Positions 1 to 7,770 of a stretch of 64,000 nucleotides of DNA are shown here, piece by piece. How positions within the stretch are numbered: position 1 is the first letter of the stretch; each line of letters opens with the position of its first letter. Below the pieces are notes generated by a model. That model did no database searches. It was not told the DNA's origin and saw only the letters and a program-made list of their open reading frames with translations. This DNA is from Allobosea caraganae (GTDB lineage Bacteria > Pseudomonadota > Alphaproteobacteria > Rhizobiales > Beijerinckiaceae): the NCBI RefSeq assembly GCF_003351345.1, contig NZ_QQTO01000028.1, forward strand, positions 1 to 64,000, given 5' to 3'. Position numbers and translations under genes: made by a program.

Positions 1-84
1 ACGCTCGACGACCACAACGCCCTCACCCTCAGCAACACCGCGCTCGCATCCCTCACGGCAGACGACTTCCGCTTCGCCGCTTGA
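1..84 (+). CDS. C-terminal end of an RTX/hemolysin-type calcium-binding-like protein (partial)
   Basis: Only the last 27 codons are inside the window, in frame from base 1 and ending at TGA 82-84. The visible peptide contains NALTLSNTALASLTADDFRF and ends FAA. A closing 'L-x-L-x-N-x-x-L-x-x-L-x-A-x-D-F' strand pattern is common at the C-terminus of secreted RTX and other hemolysin-type repeat proteins, where it lies in the type I secretion signal region. The glycine-rich nonapeptides that would prove this lie upstream, outside the window. A strong hairpin follows at 116-138, consistent with the end of a transcription unit. The RTX call is inference from a short tail. Confidence 0.5.
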   Translation, partial: TLDDHNALTLSNTALASLTADDFRFAA

Positions 85-115
85 GGCGAGACGGACACAT
101 ACCCAACGACAAAGG

Positions 116-138
116 AAGGGCGCCCAAGGGGCGCCCTT
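116..138 (+). terminator. Hairpin terminator after the partial RTX-like gene
   Basis: AAGGGCGCCC (116-125) pairs perfectly with GGGCGCCCTT (129-138) around a 3-nt AAG loop, a 10-bp GC-rich stem 32 nt after the stop codon. Only a short pyrimidine run (TCT) follows, so termination efficiency is uncertain. It separates the first gene from the peptidase gene. Confidence 0.7.
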
Positions 139-231
139 CTGCATTAACGGGAACGCGCCGCTTTGGCGTTTCGGCGGCGGGGCGATACAGAGCGGCGGAG
201 CCGTTGCCCGCCAGCCACCGAGACCACAGCC

Positions 232-1272
232 ATGCCCGCCCGCGCCCGCGATTTCGGCCTCGTCTGCGGCACGCTGCCGCCGGGGCCGCTCAATGCGATC
301 ACCGATGTCGCCGGCGTTCGCGTCGGGCACTGGACGCTCCGTGAGGGCGATCTCATGACCGGCTTCACCGCGATCCTGCCGCATGGCGACGACCTGTTCC
401 GCTGGAAGTTGCGCGGCGGCGTCGAGGTGGTCAACGGCTTCGGCAAAAGCGCCGGGCTGATGCAGCTCGCCGAACTCGGCCAGATCGAGACGCCGATCCT
501 GCTCGGCAACACGCTCTCGGTCGGCACCGGCTTCAACGCGCTGGTGACGCGGGCGCTCCAGGCCAATCCGGATATCGGCCGCGAGACCGGGACGGTCAAC
601 CCGCTCGTGCTCGAATGCAACGATGGCTTCCTCTCCGATATCCGCGCCCGCGCCCTGACGGAGGCCGACGCCTTCGCGGCGCTCGATGTGGCCGCGGCGG
701 GGCCGGTGGCGGAGGGCGCGGTCGGCGCCGGCGCGGGCATGAGCGCCTTCGGCTTCAAGGGCGGGATCGGCAGCGCCTCGCGCCTGATCGTGCTCGATGG
801 CAAGACCTATGCGCTGGGCGTGCTGGTGCTCGCAAATTTCGGCCGTGCCGGGGATCTCGTGCTGCCGGATGGCCGGCGGACTGTTCCGCCCGAGGCGCCC
901 GCGGCGGGCCAGCCGGAGCGCGGCTCGGTGATCATCGTGCTGGCGACCGATATCCCGATGGAGACGCGGCAGTTGACGCGGGTGGCGCGGCGCTGCGGCG
1001 CGGGCCTCGCACGGCTCGGCGCGTTCTGGGGCAATGGCAGCGGCGATATCGCGCTCGCCTTCAGCACGGCTGGGCGCATCGCCCATCACGAGCCGGCCGA
1101 TTTCGTCGCCATGCAGGCATTGAACGAGAACAGCATCGACGGGCCGTTCAGGGCGGCGGCCGAAGCAACCCAGGAGGCCGTGCTCAACGCCATGCTCGCC
1201 GCCCCGGCGACGAGCGGCCGGGACGGGCATTGGCGGCCGTCTCTCGCCGATGCGCTCTCCCGCGCCGATTGA
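232..1272 (+). CDS. P1 family peptidase (DmpA/L-aminopeptidase-like, MEROPS S58)
   Basis: A 346-residue protein of the P1/S58 family of N-terminal nucleophile aminopeptidases. These self-cleave into two chains and release N-terminal residues from peptides or beta-peptides. The N-terminus has GTLPPGPLNAITDVAGVRVGH, the usual opening block of the family. GAGAGMSAFGFKGGIG lies near residues 165-180. GNGSGD near residues 267-272 holds the predicted autoprocessing nucleophile, Ser270. I chose ATG 232 because the family motif starts a few residues later. An in-frame start at 163 would add 23 low-complexity residues with no family match. No signal peptide is evident, so it is probably cytoplasmic. 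It is flanked by a terminator upstream and a small unrelated gene downstream, so it is probably monocistronic. Confidence 0.85.
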   Translation: MPARARDFGLVCGTLPPGPLNAITDVAGVRVGHWTLREGDLMTGFTAILPHGDDLFRWKLRGGVEVVNGFGKSAGLMQLAELGQIETPILLGNTLSVGTGFNALVTRALQANPDIGRETGTVNPLVLECNDGFLSDIRARALTEADAFAALDVAAAGPVAEGAVGAGAGMSAFGFKGGIGSASRLIVLDGKTYALGVLVLANFGRAGDLVLPDGRRTVPPEAPAAGQPERGSVIIVLATDIPMETRQLTRVARRCGAGLARLGAFWGNGSGDIALAFSTAGRIAHHEPADFVAMQALNENSIDGPFRAAAEATQEAVLNAMLAAPATSGRDGHWRPSLADALSRAD

Positions 1273-1350
1273 GCGTGCCGGCGCCGGGAACAGAGGCGGC
1301 CGTCGCGCATTCCCTCAACTCCAGGGCTGGGGCGAAGGGGGCGCGGAGCC

Positions 1351-1560
1351 ATGAAGACCAGGATCGAGCAGAAGACGGGGGAGACGGAGTCCGGCACGCC
1401 GCACTTCACCATCGAGACGGTCGAGGATTATGAGCTGGCGAAGCGCCGCATCGCGGCCCTCGACGACGCCACGCGTGGCGAGGACGAAGAGCAGGAGCAC
1501 GCCGCGCTGGTGAAGGCGGTGCGGAGCTGGGATGAGAAGCACGACCGCCGGCCGCTGTGA
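1351..1560 (+). CDS. Small acidic protein resembling the N-terminal module of HigA-type antitoxins
   Basis: A 69-residue charged protein. Its core (ETVEDYELAKRRIAALDD, then an acidic stretch, then LVKAVRSWDEKH) resembles the module that precedes the helix-turn-helix in HigA/XRE antitoxins (pattern 'YExALxxIexL..E..eLL..LVeaYE..H'). No helix-turn-helix follows and the gene stops at residue 69. No toxin gene is adjacent: the next gene is a sensor kinase. A purine-rich GGGGGCGCGGAGCC precedes the ATG. Existence of the gene is likely from coding-like composition and the Shine-Dalgarno sequence; function is unknown and the antitoxin resemblance is inference. Confidence 0.55.
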   Translation: MKTRIEQKTGETESGTPHFTIETVEDYELAKRRIAALDDATRGEDEEQEHAALVKAVRSWDEKHDRRPL

Positions 1561-1760
1561 CCGGCGCGGGGACGGGAACGAATGTCGCGGTCGGCCGTTG
1601 ACGTTCAGCCGGCATCGGGCTGGGCGTGGGGGACGAAATGCGCGAAGACGAGGCGGGGAGCGCCTGGCGTTTCGGCAACGCGCTCGCCTGGGCCGGAGGT
1701 TTCGGCAGCAGGGCGAGTGACGGGGGTGGCGGCGCCGGTCTTGAGTTGGAAGCGGACAAC

Positions 1761-3701
1761 ATGAACAAGGCAGGCCCCGGCATCGCATTCGGAGACGACC
1801 GCTACCGCCTTCTCGTCGAGGCGGTGACCGACTACGCCATCTACATGCTCGATGCCGATGGAGCCGTGTCGAGCTGGAACAACGGCGCGCGCCGGTTCAA
1901 AGGCTATGAGGCTCACGAGATACTCGGCCAGCACTTCTCCCGCTTCTACACCGAGGAGGACCGCCGCAACGGCCTGCCGGCACGCGCGCTCGCCACGGCG
2001 GCGCGCGAGGGCCGGTTCGAGAGCGAGGGCTGGCGCGTCCGCAAGGACGGCACCACCTTTTGGGCCCATGTGGTGATCGACCCGATCTACGGCCCGGGCG
2101 AGGAGATCATCGGCTACGCCAAGATCACCCGCGACATGAGCGAGCGCCGGGCGGCCGAGCAGGCCCTGCGCCGCAGCGAAGAGCTGTTCAAGCTGCTGGT
2201 CCAGGGCGTCGCCGACTACGCGATCTACATGCTCGACCCGGACGGCACCGTGGCGAGCTGGAACCTCGGGGCGCAGCGCATCAAGGGCTATCGCCCCGAC
2301 GAGATCATCGGCTGTCATTTCTCCGCCTTCTACAGCGAGGAGGACCGCGCCAAAGGCGAGCCGCAACGCGCGCTCGAAACCGCGCGGCGCGAGGGCAAGT
2401 TCGAGAAGGAGGGCTGGCGCATCCGCAAGGATGGCAGCCGCTTCTGGGCGAATATCGTCCTGGACGTGATCCCCGACGATGCCGGCCAGATCATCGGCTT
2501 CGCCAAGATCACCCGCGACATGAGCGAGCGCAGGGAGGCCGAGCGCGCCCTGGAAGCCGCGCGCGAGGCGCTGTTCCAGACGCAGAAGATCGAATCGATC
2601 GGCCAGCTCACCGGCGGCGTCGCGCATGACTTCAACAACCTGCTGACCGCTGTGCTCGGCAGCCTGGAATTGCTGCGCAAGCATGTCTCCGACGAGCCGA
2701 AGCTGACGGGGCTCGTCGATAACGCCGTCAAGGGGGCCGAGCGCGGCATCTCGCTGACGCAGCGCATGCTCGCCTTCGCGCGCCGGCAGGAGCTGGTGCC
2801 GAAGCCGGTCGACGTCCCCGTCCTGGTCAAGGGCATGGCCGATTTGCTGCAGCGCTCGCTCGGGCCGCTGGTTGCGATCGAGACGCAGTTCCCGCTGGCG
2901 CTCGCCGCCGTTCAGGCCGACCCCAACCAGCTCGAACTGGCGTTGCTCAACCTCGCCACCAATGCCCGCGACGCGATGCCGGGCGGCGGCACGATCACCA
3001 TTGCGGCCAGGGAGCAGCCCGCCATCGCCGTGGGCTCGCCCGGCCTGCCGCCGGGCCGCTATCTCTGCCTGTCGGTGACCGATGCCGGCGAGGGCATGGA
3101 CGAGGACACGCTGACGCGGGCGCGCGAGCCGTTCTTCACCACCAAGGGCGTCGGCAAGGGCACCGGGCTCGGCCTGTCGATGGTCCACGGCATGGCCGAG
3201 CAACTGGGCGGCCGGCTCGTGCTGAGGAGCGAGAAGGGGCGCGGCACGACCGCCGCGATCTGGCTGCCGGTGGCCGAGCCCGTCGCCGAAGCCTTGCCCG
3301 AACGCGTTCCCGCGATGGAGCAGGCCGAGGGCCAGGCGTCATGCCTGCGCGTGCTCGCCGTCGACGACGATGCGCTCGTGCTGATGAACACCGCGGCATT
3401 GCTGGAGGATCTCGGCCACGAGGTGGTCGAGGCCGCCTCCGGCAAGCAGGCGCTGGAAGCCCTGCGGCAGGGCAGGCCCTTCGACCTCGTCATCACCGAC
3501 CATGCGATGCCGCAGATGACGGGCGCGCAGCTCTTCGAGGTCATCAAGCAGGAATGGCCGAGCCTGCCGGTCGTGCTGGCGACCGGCTATGCCGAGCTGC
3601 CCGGAGGTGCCGATCCGGGGATGCTGCGCCTGCCGAAGCCGTTCTGGCAAAGCGACCTGTCGCGGATCATCGCGGAGGCGACCAAGCGCGCCCGGCCCTG
3701 A
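1761..3701 (+). CDS. PAS-PAS hybrid sensor histidine kinase with C-terminal receiver
   Basis: A 646-residue soluble hybrid histidine kinase. Two near-duplicate PAS domains (about 15-130 and 140-255) share the blocks DYAIYMLD, SWN, FSxFY, EEDR, EGWR and ITRDMSERR, showing an internal duplication. The dimerisation/phosphoacceptor segment carries GGVAHDFNNLL with His289. The ATPase domain follows, with an N-box (NLATNARDAMPGGG) and G-boxes (DAGEGMDEDTL, GKGTGLGLSM). The receiver (about 529-645) has Asp580 in VITDHAMP and a conserved Lys in RLPKPF. No membrane segment is visible, so it senses an intracellular signal; the PAS ligand is unknown. ATG 1761 was chosen because GGAAG precedes it by a proper spacing; an in-frame start at 1626 would add 45 non-conserved residues. 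No partner response regulator is adjacent, so output must go through the receiver or a distant phosphotransfer protein. Confidence 0.9.
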   Translation: MNKAGPGIAFGDDRYRLLVEAVTDYAIYMLDADGAVSSWNNGARRFKGYEAHEILGQHFSRFYTEEDRRNGLPARALATAAREGRFESEGWRVRKDGTTFWAHVVIDPIYGPGEEIIGYAKITRDMSERRAAEQALRRSEELFKLLVQGVADYAIYMLDPDGTVASWNLGAQRIKGYRPDEIIGCHFSAFYSEEDRAKGEPQRALETARREGKFEKEGWRIRKDGSRFWANIVLDVIPDDAGQIIGFAKITRDMSERREAERALEAAREALFQTQKIESIGQLTGGVAHDFNNLLTAVLGSLELLRKHVSDEPKLTGLVDNAVKGAERGISLTQRMLAFARRQELVPKPVDVPVLVKGMADLLQRSLGPLVAIETQFPLALAAVQADPNQLELALLNLATNARDAMPGGGTITIAAREQPAIAVGSPGLPPGRYLCLSVTDAGEGMDEDTLTRAREPFFTTKGVGKGTGLGLSMVHGMAEQLGGRLVLRSEKGRGTTAAIWLPVAEPVAEALPERVPAMEQAEGQASCLRVLAVDDDALVLMNTAALLEDLGHEVVEAASGKQALEALRQGRPFDLVITDHAMPQMTGAQLFEVIKQEWPSLPVVLATGYAELPGGADPGMLRLPKPFWQSDLSRIIAEATKRARP

Positions 3702-3719
3702 GGCCGCCCGCGGCATGCG

Positions 3720-3965
3720 TCATTCGTCCAGCTGGGCGCCATCCTTGCCGATCACGCCATAATCGCCGGATCTGGCGCCGGGCGTAATCGCGTAGCCTTC
3801 CGCGACCAGGCCGCGCCGCAGCAACTCCCGCACGGAGGCGGCGCGGCTCGGCATCCGGTTCGAGAACCGGAAATCGTCGAGCGCCAGGAGTTCGTTCTCG
3901 CTGAGCATGATCTGGAGGCGCTCACCGCGTGCGAGGTCGCGGCCTTTCGACGTCTGCTCCGTCAT
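3720..3965 (-). CDS. Ribbon-helix-helix-type small protein
   Basis: An 81-residue protein with a 'beta strand, helix, helix' layout: RLQIMLSENELLALDDFRF (strand then helix) followed by PSRAASVRELLRRGL (second helix). This matches Arc/MetJ-fold regulators that are often paired with toxins or autoregulate. The tail (YAITPGARSGDYGVIG) is unfamiliar. It converges with the sensor kinase (18 nt between stops) and has its own AT-rich upstream region. That region holds a palindrome and triple 9-nt repeats (4018-4070), suitable for autoregulation. No toxin gene is adjacent. The fold call is from pattern only. Confidence 0.7.
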   Translation of the reverse strand: MTEQTSKGRDLARGERLQIMLSENELLALDDFRFSNRMPSRAASVRELLRRGLVAEGYAITPGARSGDYGVIGKDGAQLDE

Positions 3966-4017
3966 CCCTTCACCCTTGCTTTGCCGAAGTTAACTTACTC
4001 ATTCAGCGTATATAGCT

Positions 4018-4032
4018 CATTGCGCCACAATG
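4018..4032 (-). promoter_or_regulatory. Palindrome CATTG-N5-CAATG upstream of the ribbon-helix-helix gene
   Basis: CATTG and CAATG flank CGCCA 53-67 nt before the gene's ATG. On the minus strand, TTGCTA and TATATA are separated by 18 nt and bracket this palindrome, giving a plausible sigma-70-like promoter overlapped by an operator. Binding by the adjacent regulator is inference. The remaining non-coding stretch to 4301 contains only the repeats listed next and no convincing gene. Confidence 0.4.
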
Positions 4033-4043
4033 TAGCAATCACT

Positions 4044-4070
4044 CATTTGTTCCTTTTGCTCATTTTGCTC
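4044..4070. repeat. Three tandem imperfect 9-nt repeats
   Basis: Read on the minus strand the units are GAGCAAAAT, GAGCAAAAG and GAACAAATG, directly adjacent to one another. They lie 79-105 nt upstream of the ribbon-helix-helix gene, just beyond its candidate promoter. The same bases could encode a very short peptide with Glu-Gln repeats (MEQNEQKEQM...) ending at 4017, but no Shine-Dalgarno sequence supports this. A regulatory role such as cooperative regulator binding is more likely. Confidence 0.45.
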
Positions 4071-4301
4071 CATGGGCGGCGCCAGCGTCAATTGCGTCAT
4101 GGGGGCTGGCGATGCCGCTGACCCACTCCGATAAGCCTCGTTAAGCGCCGTGGAGTGGGCTAACCTGCAGGCATGAAGTGATGCGTTGCCTGCGACAGGC
4201 GCGCAGTTTGGATCGGCCGCCGGGGCCTGGGCGAGAATTCCGAACGACAAGAATCAGCCTCGCTAGGCTGCCGGTTCCGATCAGCCAGAAGGATCGAGAC
4301 G

Positions 4302-4601
4302 ATGACCCATCATGGGACAATCGTGCTGCGCAGTGGGACGCATATTCCGTTGACCTATGAGCTCACGCCGCCTGCCGCGGACGGGCTCTGCCACGGCAAG
4401 CTCCTGGGCGAGCTCGAGCAGATCGACCCCGCCTTTTCGCCCGACCGGCTCAAGCTGGTCTGCGCCGACGGGCTGACGGTCGACCTCTTGATCACGCATT
4501 ACACGACGCGCGGCGCGACCTTCGTCGGCACGATCGTCCAAAACGGGGCGCATGCCGAGTTGCTCATCGGGGGCGGCAGCAGCGCGGAGTGCACGGCCTG
4601 A
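4302..4601 (+). CDS. Hypothetical protein, 99 aa
   Basis: A small soluble protein that I do not recognise. It has no signal peptide or membrane segment. Alternating hydrophobic/polar stretches (GTIVLRSGTHIPLTYEL, TVDLLITHYTTRG, ATFVGTIVQNG) suggest a small beta-rich fold. AAGGATCGAGACG precedes the ATG and gives an acceptable ribosome-binding site. It ends 15 nt from the convergent stop of the DUF1537 kinase gene. Codon composition matches the neighbouring genes, so it is probably real; no function is proposed. Confidence 0.65.
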   Translation: MTHHGTIVLRSGTHIPLTYELTPPAADGLCHGKLLGELEQIDPAFSPDRLKLVCADGLTVDLLITHYTTRGATFVGTIVQNGAHAELLIGGGSSAECTA

Positions 4602-4616
4602 CGGGGTCGCTTCGGC

Positions 4617-5912
4617 TCAGTCGCGCGCTTCGGCCCGCGCAAAGAAATCGGGCGGGCCCATCTGGCCGCCCTTGAGCACGATGTCGATGCCGTCGAGTCT
4701 GATATCGTCGCTATGGGCGCGGCAGAGCGGGGCGCCCGGAACCATCGGCGCACGATAGGACAGGCCCCAGAGGTCGAGCGCCTTGATCGCGAGGCTCGAG
4801 GTGTCGCCGCCGCAAACGATTAGCCGCGAGAGCCGCACCCCGGTGACGATCGCGCGCAGCAGCGCGCCCGTCCCGGCCGCGACGCTCTCGGTCGCGCCTG
4901 CCGACTGGGCGGGACGCTCGGTCACCAGCATGACGTGGCGCTCCTTGAGGTGCTGCTGCGTCTCCCGCTTCAGCGCTTCGGCATAGGCGGGCTCGCCGCG
5001 CAATCTCCCGACATCGATATCGATGCGCAGGAAGCCGCTGGCGGCTTCGACCTGCGCGCGCGTCACCGGAGAGAGGCTGCCAACGAGGGCGAGGATCGGG
5101 CCGTCGGGCCGAGGCGCCTGTCCAGCGGAAGCGCCGATATCCGCATCGGCGTTGCGCGGCCAGGAGGTCGCGAGGGCCTGGGCGACGCTGCTCGGGCCGA
5201 TGGCCAGCATCGGGCCTCCCGCTGCGTGTTGCCAGAGCAGCCTGCCGATCACTGGGAGATCGGCGCAGCGGGAGACGTCCATCAGCACGGCGTCGGGCCG
5301 AGCGGCGAGGCTCTCCGCCAGAGTGGCGGCGACATCGCCCTCCTCATAGGCGCGGTAGTCGATGAGCGCGACGCGCTCCAGCCCCTGCGCCTTGAGATGC
5401 AGGCGCAGATCCGCCTCGGCCATCGGCGTGACCGGATGGAGGCTCATCGTCGGGTGGCGGTCGATGCGGTGGACCTCGCCGCCGGCTCCCGCCGAGGCGA
5501 AGAGGTTGCCGAACAGGCAGTAGCGGCCGAGATTGGGCTGGCCGCCGACGATCGGCAGCAGCGGGTTCGGGAAATGCGGACGCAGCGCCCTTGCCGCGGC
5601 GCCGAGGCTGCCGACATGCGGCGCGCTGTCGAAGGTCGAGCAGCATTTGTAGTGCAGGATGTCGAGGCCGAGCCCGGCGAAGAAGCGTCCGGCCTCCCTG
5701 AGCTCCATGGCCATGGCGCCGGGCGCCATGGCGCGGGTCGCGCCGGCAATGCCGATGGCGTCGAGTGGCCCGGCGGCGGCAAGCTGCGCCTGCGTCGGGA
5801 TGCGGAGGAAGAGCAGGGCGCGGAAATCGCGCTCGGCGAGCGTCGCCAGCGTGTCGGTGGCGCCGGTGAAGTCGTCGCCATACCAGCCATAGCGCGGCGA
5901 GGTGCGTTCCAT
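4617..5912 (-). CDS. Four-carbon acid sugar kinase family protein (DUF1537), probable 3-oxo-isoapionate kinase
   Basis: A 431-residue member of the DUF1537 kinase family, which phosphorylates oxidised four-carbon and branched sugar acids. The N-terminal substrate-binding half opens with YGDDFTGATD, the family's aspartate-rich signature. The C-terminal ATP-binding half includes the Gly-rich VCGGDTSS. The start at 5912 lies 5 nt after the stop of the RuBisCO-like gene, so the two are co-transcribed and probably translationally coupled. A DUF1537 kinase next to a RuBisCO-like protein is the arrangement described for OiaK/OiaX in D-apionate degradation, where OiaK makes 3-oxo-isoapionate 4-phosphate. 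That substrate is an inference from context. Other DUF1537 enzymes act on 3-oxo-tetronates, so another acid sugar is possible. It is the last gene of the minus-strand operon. Confidence 0.8.
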   Translation of the reverse strand: MERTSPRYGWYGDDFTGATDTLATLAERDFRALLFLRIPTQAQLAAAGPLDAIGIAGATRAMAPGAMAMELREAGRFFAGLGLDILHYKCCSTFDSAPHVGSLGAAARALRPHFPNPLLPIVGGQPNLGRYCLFGNLFASAGAGGEVHRIDRHPTMSLHPVTPMAEADLRLHLKAQGLERVALIDYRAYEEGDVAATLAESLAARPDAVLMDVSRCADLPVIGRLLWQHAAGGPMLAIGPSSVAQALATSWPRNADADIGASAGQAPRPDGPILALVGSLSPVTRAQVEAASGFLRIDIDVGRLRGEPAYAEALKRETQQHLKERHVMLVTERPAQSAGATESVAAGTGALLRAIVTGVRLSRLIVCGGDTSSLAIKALDLWGLSYRAPMVPGAPLCRAHSDDIRLDGIDIVLKGGQMGPPDFFARAEARD

Positions 5913-5917
5913 CGCGG

Positions 5918-7192
5918 TCAGCCCGCCACCTTGCCGAAGAAGTCGAGCGCCTGGCGCAGCTCGGGATGGGCCGTTGCGGCCTGCTCCAGCTTGGTGCCCG
6001 AGGCGACCGCCGCCCAGGCCTGGCGGATGCTGGCGACGCCGGCTGCCGGCCCGCCGGGATGAGCCAGGATGCCGCCGCCAGCCATGAAGAGCAGGTCGGC
6101 ATGGCCGATCGCGTCCCAGGTGGCTTGAGCCGTTCCCGCCCATTGGCCGGAGGAGAAGGCAGGCAGGACGCGGTCATCGGCCCCGTCGGTCAGCGGCGTC
6201 ACGCAATCCTGGGCGGAGGACACGACCTCCTCGTCCTCCTGCGCGAATTTCCCCTGCAGGCCATGGACATGCATGTGGTCGACGCCGGCAAGGCGCCAGA
6301 GCACCTGATAGGCGGGGAATGAGATGCCGAGCATCGGGTGGCGCGAGAACGCGCCAAAGCCGTTGCGGTGGCCGTGCAGGGCGAGGTCGGTCGAGCGGCG
6401 CAGGGTCTCGACGGCCGAGAAGCCGCACCAGTTCAGGCTCGCCATCACGCAGGTCCCGCCCTCGCGTGCGACGAGGTCGGCATGGCGGCGCATCGCGTCG
6501 GTCTCGTCGGTGATGTTGAAGGCGATCATCACCGCCTTGCCGGTCTTGTCCTGATGGCGGCGCACCACGTTCATCACGGCCGGAATACGCTGGGCCAGCG
6601 GGGCATGGACCGGATCGGCCGAGATCTCGTCATCCTTGATGAAGTCGAGCCCGGCTTCGCAGAGGCGCGCGACGAGCGCGGCGGTCTCCTCGCTGCTCAG
6701 GCCGACATTCGGCTTGATGATCGAGCCGACCATCGGCCCGTTAGTAACGCCGGTCAGCCTGCGCGTGCCGGCAATGCCCTGGCTCGGCATGGCGAAGCGT
6801 CGGCGGAAGGACCAGGGCAGGCTGATCGTGTCGAGCCTGAGACCCGTGACCTCGCCGAGATCGTAGAGGTTGCCGGCGACGATCGAGGCCAGCGTCGCGA
6901 GGTTGGCGCCGACATTGTCGACCGGGAAGGAGATCGCCACGCGCGCCCGGCGCCATGGCCCGGCGACACCCTTGCGGGCGAGCCAGGCGTTGGGGAGGCT
7001 TGGCTGGTCGACGGTCTCCAGCATGGCGACGCTGGTGACGGTGGCCCTCGTGCGCTGGCGCAGCTCGTCGGTCTCGCCGGCGACGCGGGTGAAGGTGCCG
7101 CTGGACTGCTCGCCCGCCATCACCTCGGCGACCTTCGCCGGGTCGAGCGGGGTCTCGATCAGGTAGGTGGCTTCGAAACGCTCGCCGGCCAT
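5918..7192 (-). CDS. RuBisCO-like protein, probable 3-oxo-isoapionate-4-phosphate transcarboxylase/hydrolase (OiaX type)
   Basis: A 424-residue form IV RuBisCO large-subunit homologue. The barrel core is intact: Lys160 in GSIIKPNVGLS (the Lys175 position of RuBisCO), the carbamylation/metal site KDDE with Lys186, Asp188 and Glu189, and HVHG, equivalent to the His327 region. The loop-6 lysine block of true RuBisCO is not recognisable; SSGQWAGTAQATWDAIG occupies the C-terminal phosphate-binding region. So it is not a CO2-fixing enzyme. From the D-apiose pathway literature, OiaX converts 3-oxo-isoapionate 4-phosphate to 3-phosphoglycerate and glycolate. The adjacent kinase supports that chemistry here, but the substrate remains inferred. 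It sits between the VOC gene (7 nt gap) and the kinase (5 nt gap). Confidence 0.85.
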   Translation of the reverse strand: MAGERFEATYLIETPLDPAKVAEVMAGEQSSGTFTRVAGETDELRQRTRATVTSVAMLETVDQPSLPNAWLARKGVAGPWRRARVAISFPVDNVGANLATLASIVAGNLYDLGEVTGLRLDTISLPWSFRRRFAMPSQGIAGTRRLTGVTNGPMVGSIIKPNVGLSSEETAALVARLCEAGLDFIKDDEISADPVHAPLAQRIPAVMNVVRRHQDKTGKAVMIAFNITDETDAMRRHADLVAREGGTCVMASLNWCGFSAVETLRRSTDLALHGHRNGFGAFSRHPMLGISFPAYQVLWRLAGVDHMHVHGLQGKFAQEDEEVVSSAQDCVTPLTDGADDRVLPAFSSGQWAGTAQATWDAIGHADLLFMAGGGILAHPGGPAAGVASIRQAWAAVASGTKLEQAATAHPELRQALDFFGKVAG

Positions 7193-7199
7193 GATCGCC

Positions 7200-7739
7200 T
7201 CAGAGCTTGCTGAGGTCGGGGAAGGGGCGAACCGGGTCCTTGCCGTCCCAGGTCTCGGACGCCTCGCGGATCAGGCGGAACATCTCGCCCTTGGGGCCGG
7301 TGACCTCGGAGAGCTCGATCACGGTGCCCGGGTGATAGTAGGTATCGAAATAGACGAAGCGGCCGCGCTCGCCGACCTCGCCGCTCATCACCGACTTGAA
7401 GCCCTGCCTGGTCAGGCGTTCGAGATCGGCGTCGTAATCATCGGTCCAGTAGGCGACGTGCTGGAGGCCGCTATGGCCGGCATCGGTGAAGTCCTTGTAC
7501 ATGGACGGCACGGCATTGCGGCACTGGATCAGCTCGACCTGGAGCGGGCCGGAATTGGCCAGCGCCACCGAGTTATGCGGCTCGTAGGCCTCGCCCTTGT
7601 AGCGGTAGTTCCTGATCGGGACCTTCGGATTGTAGAAGAACGGCCCGACGCCGAGCACGCGGCTCCAGTAGTCCATCGCCGCCTCGATATCGGGGACGAC
7701 ATAGCCGGCCTGACGGATCTGGCCAAAGAATCGGCTCAT
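7200..7739 (-). CDS. VOC (glyoxalase/epimerase-like) family protein
   Basis: A 179-residue single-subunit vicinal-oxygen-chelate protein. The N-terminal beta-alpha-beta module begins QAGYVVPDIEAAMDYW and the second module contains HVAYWTDDYDADLERL. Family metal-ligand candidates are visible as the Gln in QAGYVV, the Glu in QVELIQ, the His in LQHVAYW and the Glu in TVIELSEV. Such proteins carry out epimerisation, isomerisation or C-C cleavage via an enediolate. It lies 7 nt before the RuBisCO-like gene, so it probably acts in the same acid-sugar pathway, possibly as an epimerase or isomerase of a keto acid. GAGGCATTCGC precedes the ATG. The exact reaction is unknown. Confidence 0.8.
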   Translation of the reverse strand: MSRFFGQIRQAGYVVPDIEAAMDYWSRVLGVGPFFYNPKVPIRNYRYKGEAYEPHNSVALANSGPLQVELIQCRNAVPSMYKDFTDAGHSGLQHVAYWTDDYDADLERLTRQGFKSVMSGEVGERGRFVYFDTYYHPGTVIELSEVTGPKGEMFRLIREASETWDGKDPVRPFPDLSKL

Positions 7740-7770
7740 GGCGAATGCCTCGCGCTTGAAGGGGGCAGAA

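Noticed and set aside
1605..3203. 532-codon minus-strand frame opposite the hybrid kinase
   Set aside because: The plus strand has two PAS domains, H-box and ATPase motifs; the minus frame is Ala/Arg/His/Leu-rich with no recognisable fold.
4017..4250. 77-codon minus-strand frame upstream of the ribbon-helix-helix gene
   Set aside because: No Shine-Dalgarno sequence, unusual amino-acid mix, and its end overlaps the tandem 9-nt repeats and palindrome that look regulatory.
4935..6062. 375-codon plus-strand frame opposite the DUF1537 kinase
   Set aside because: Antisense shadow: no motifs and strongly biased composition.
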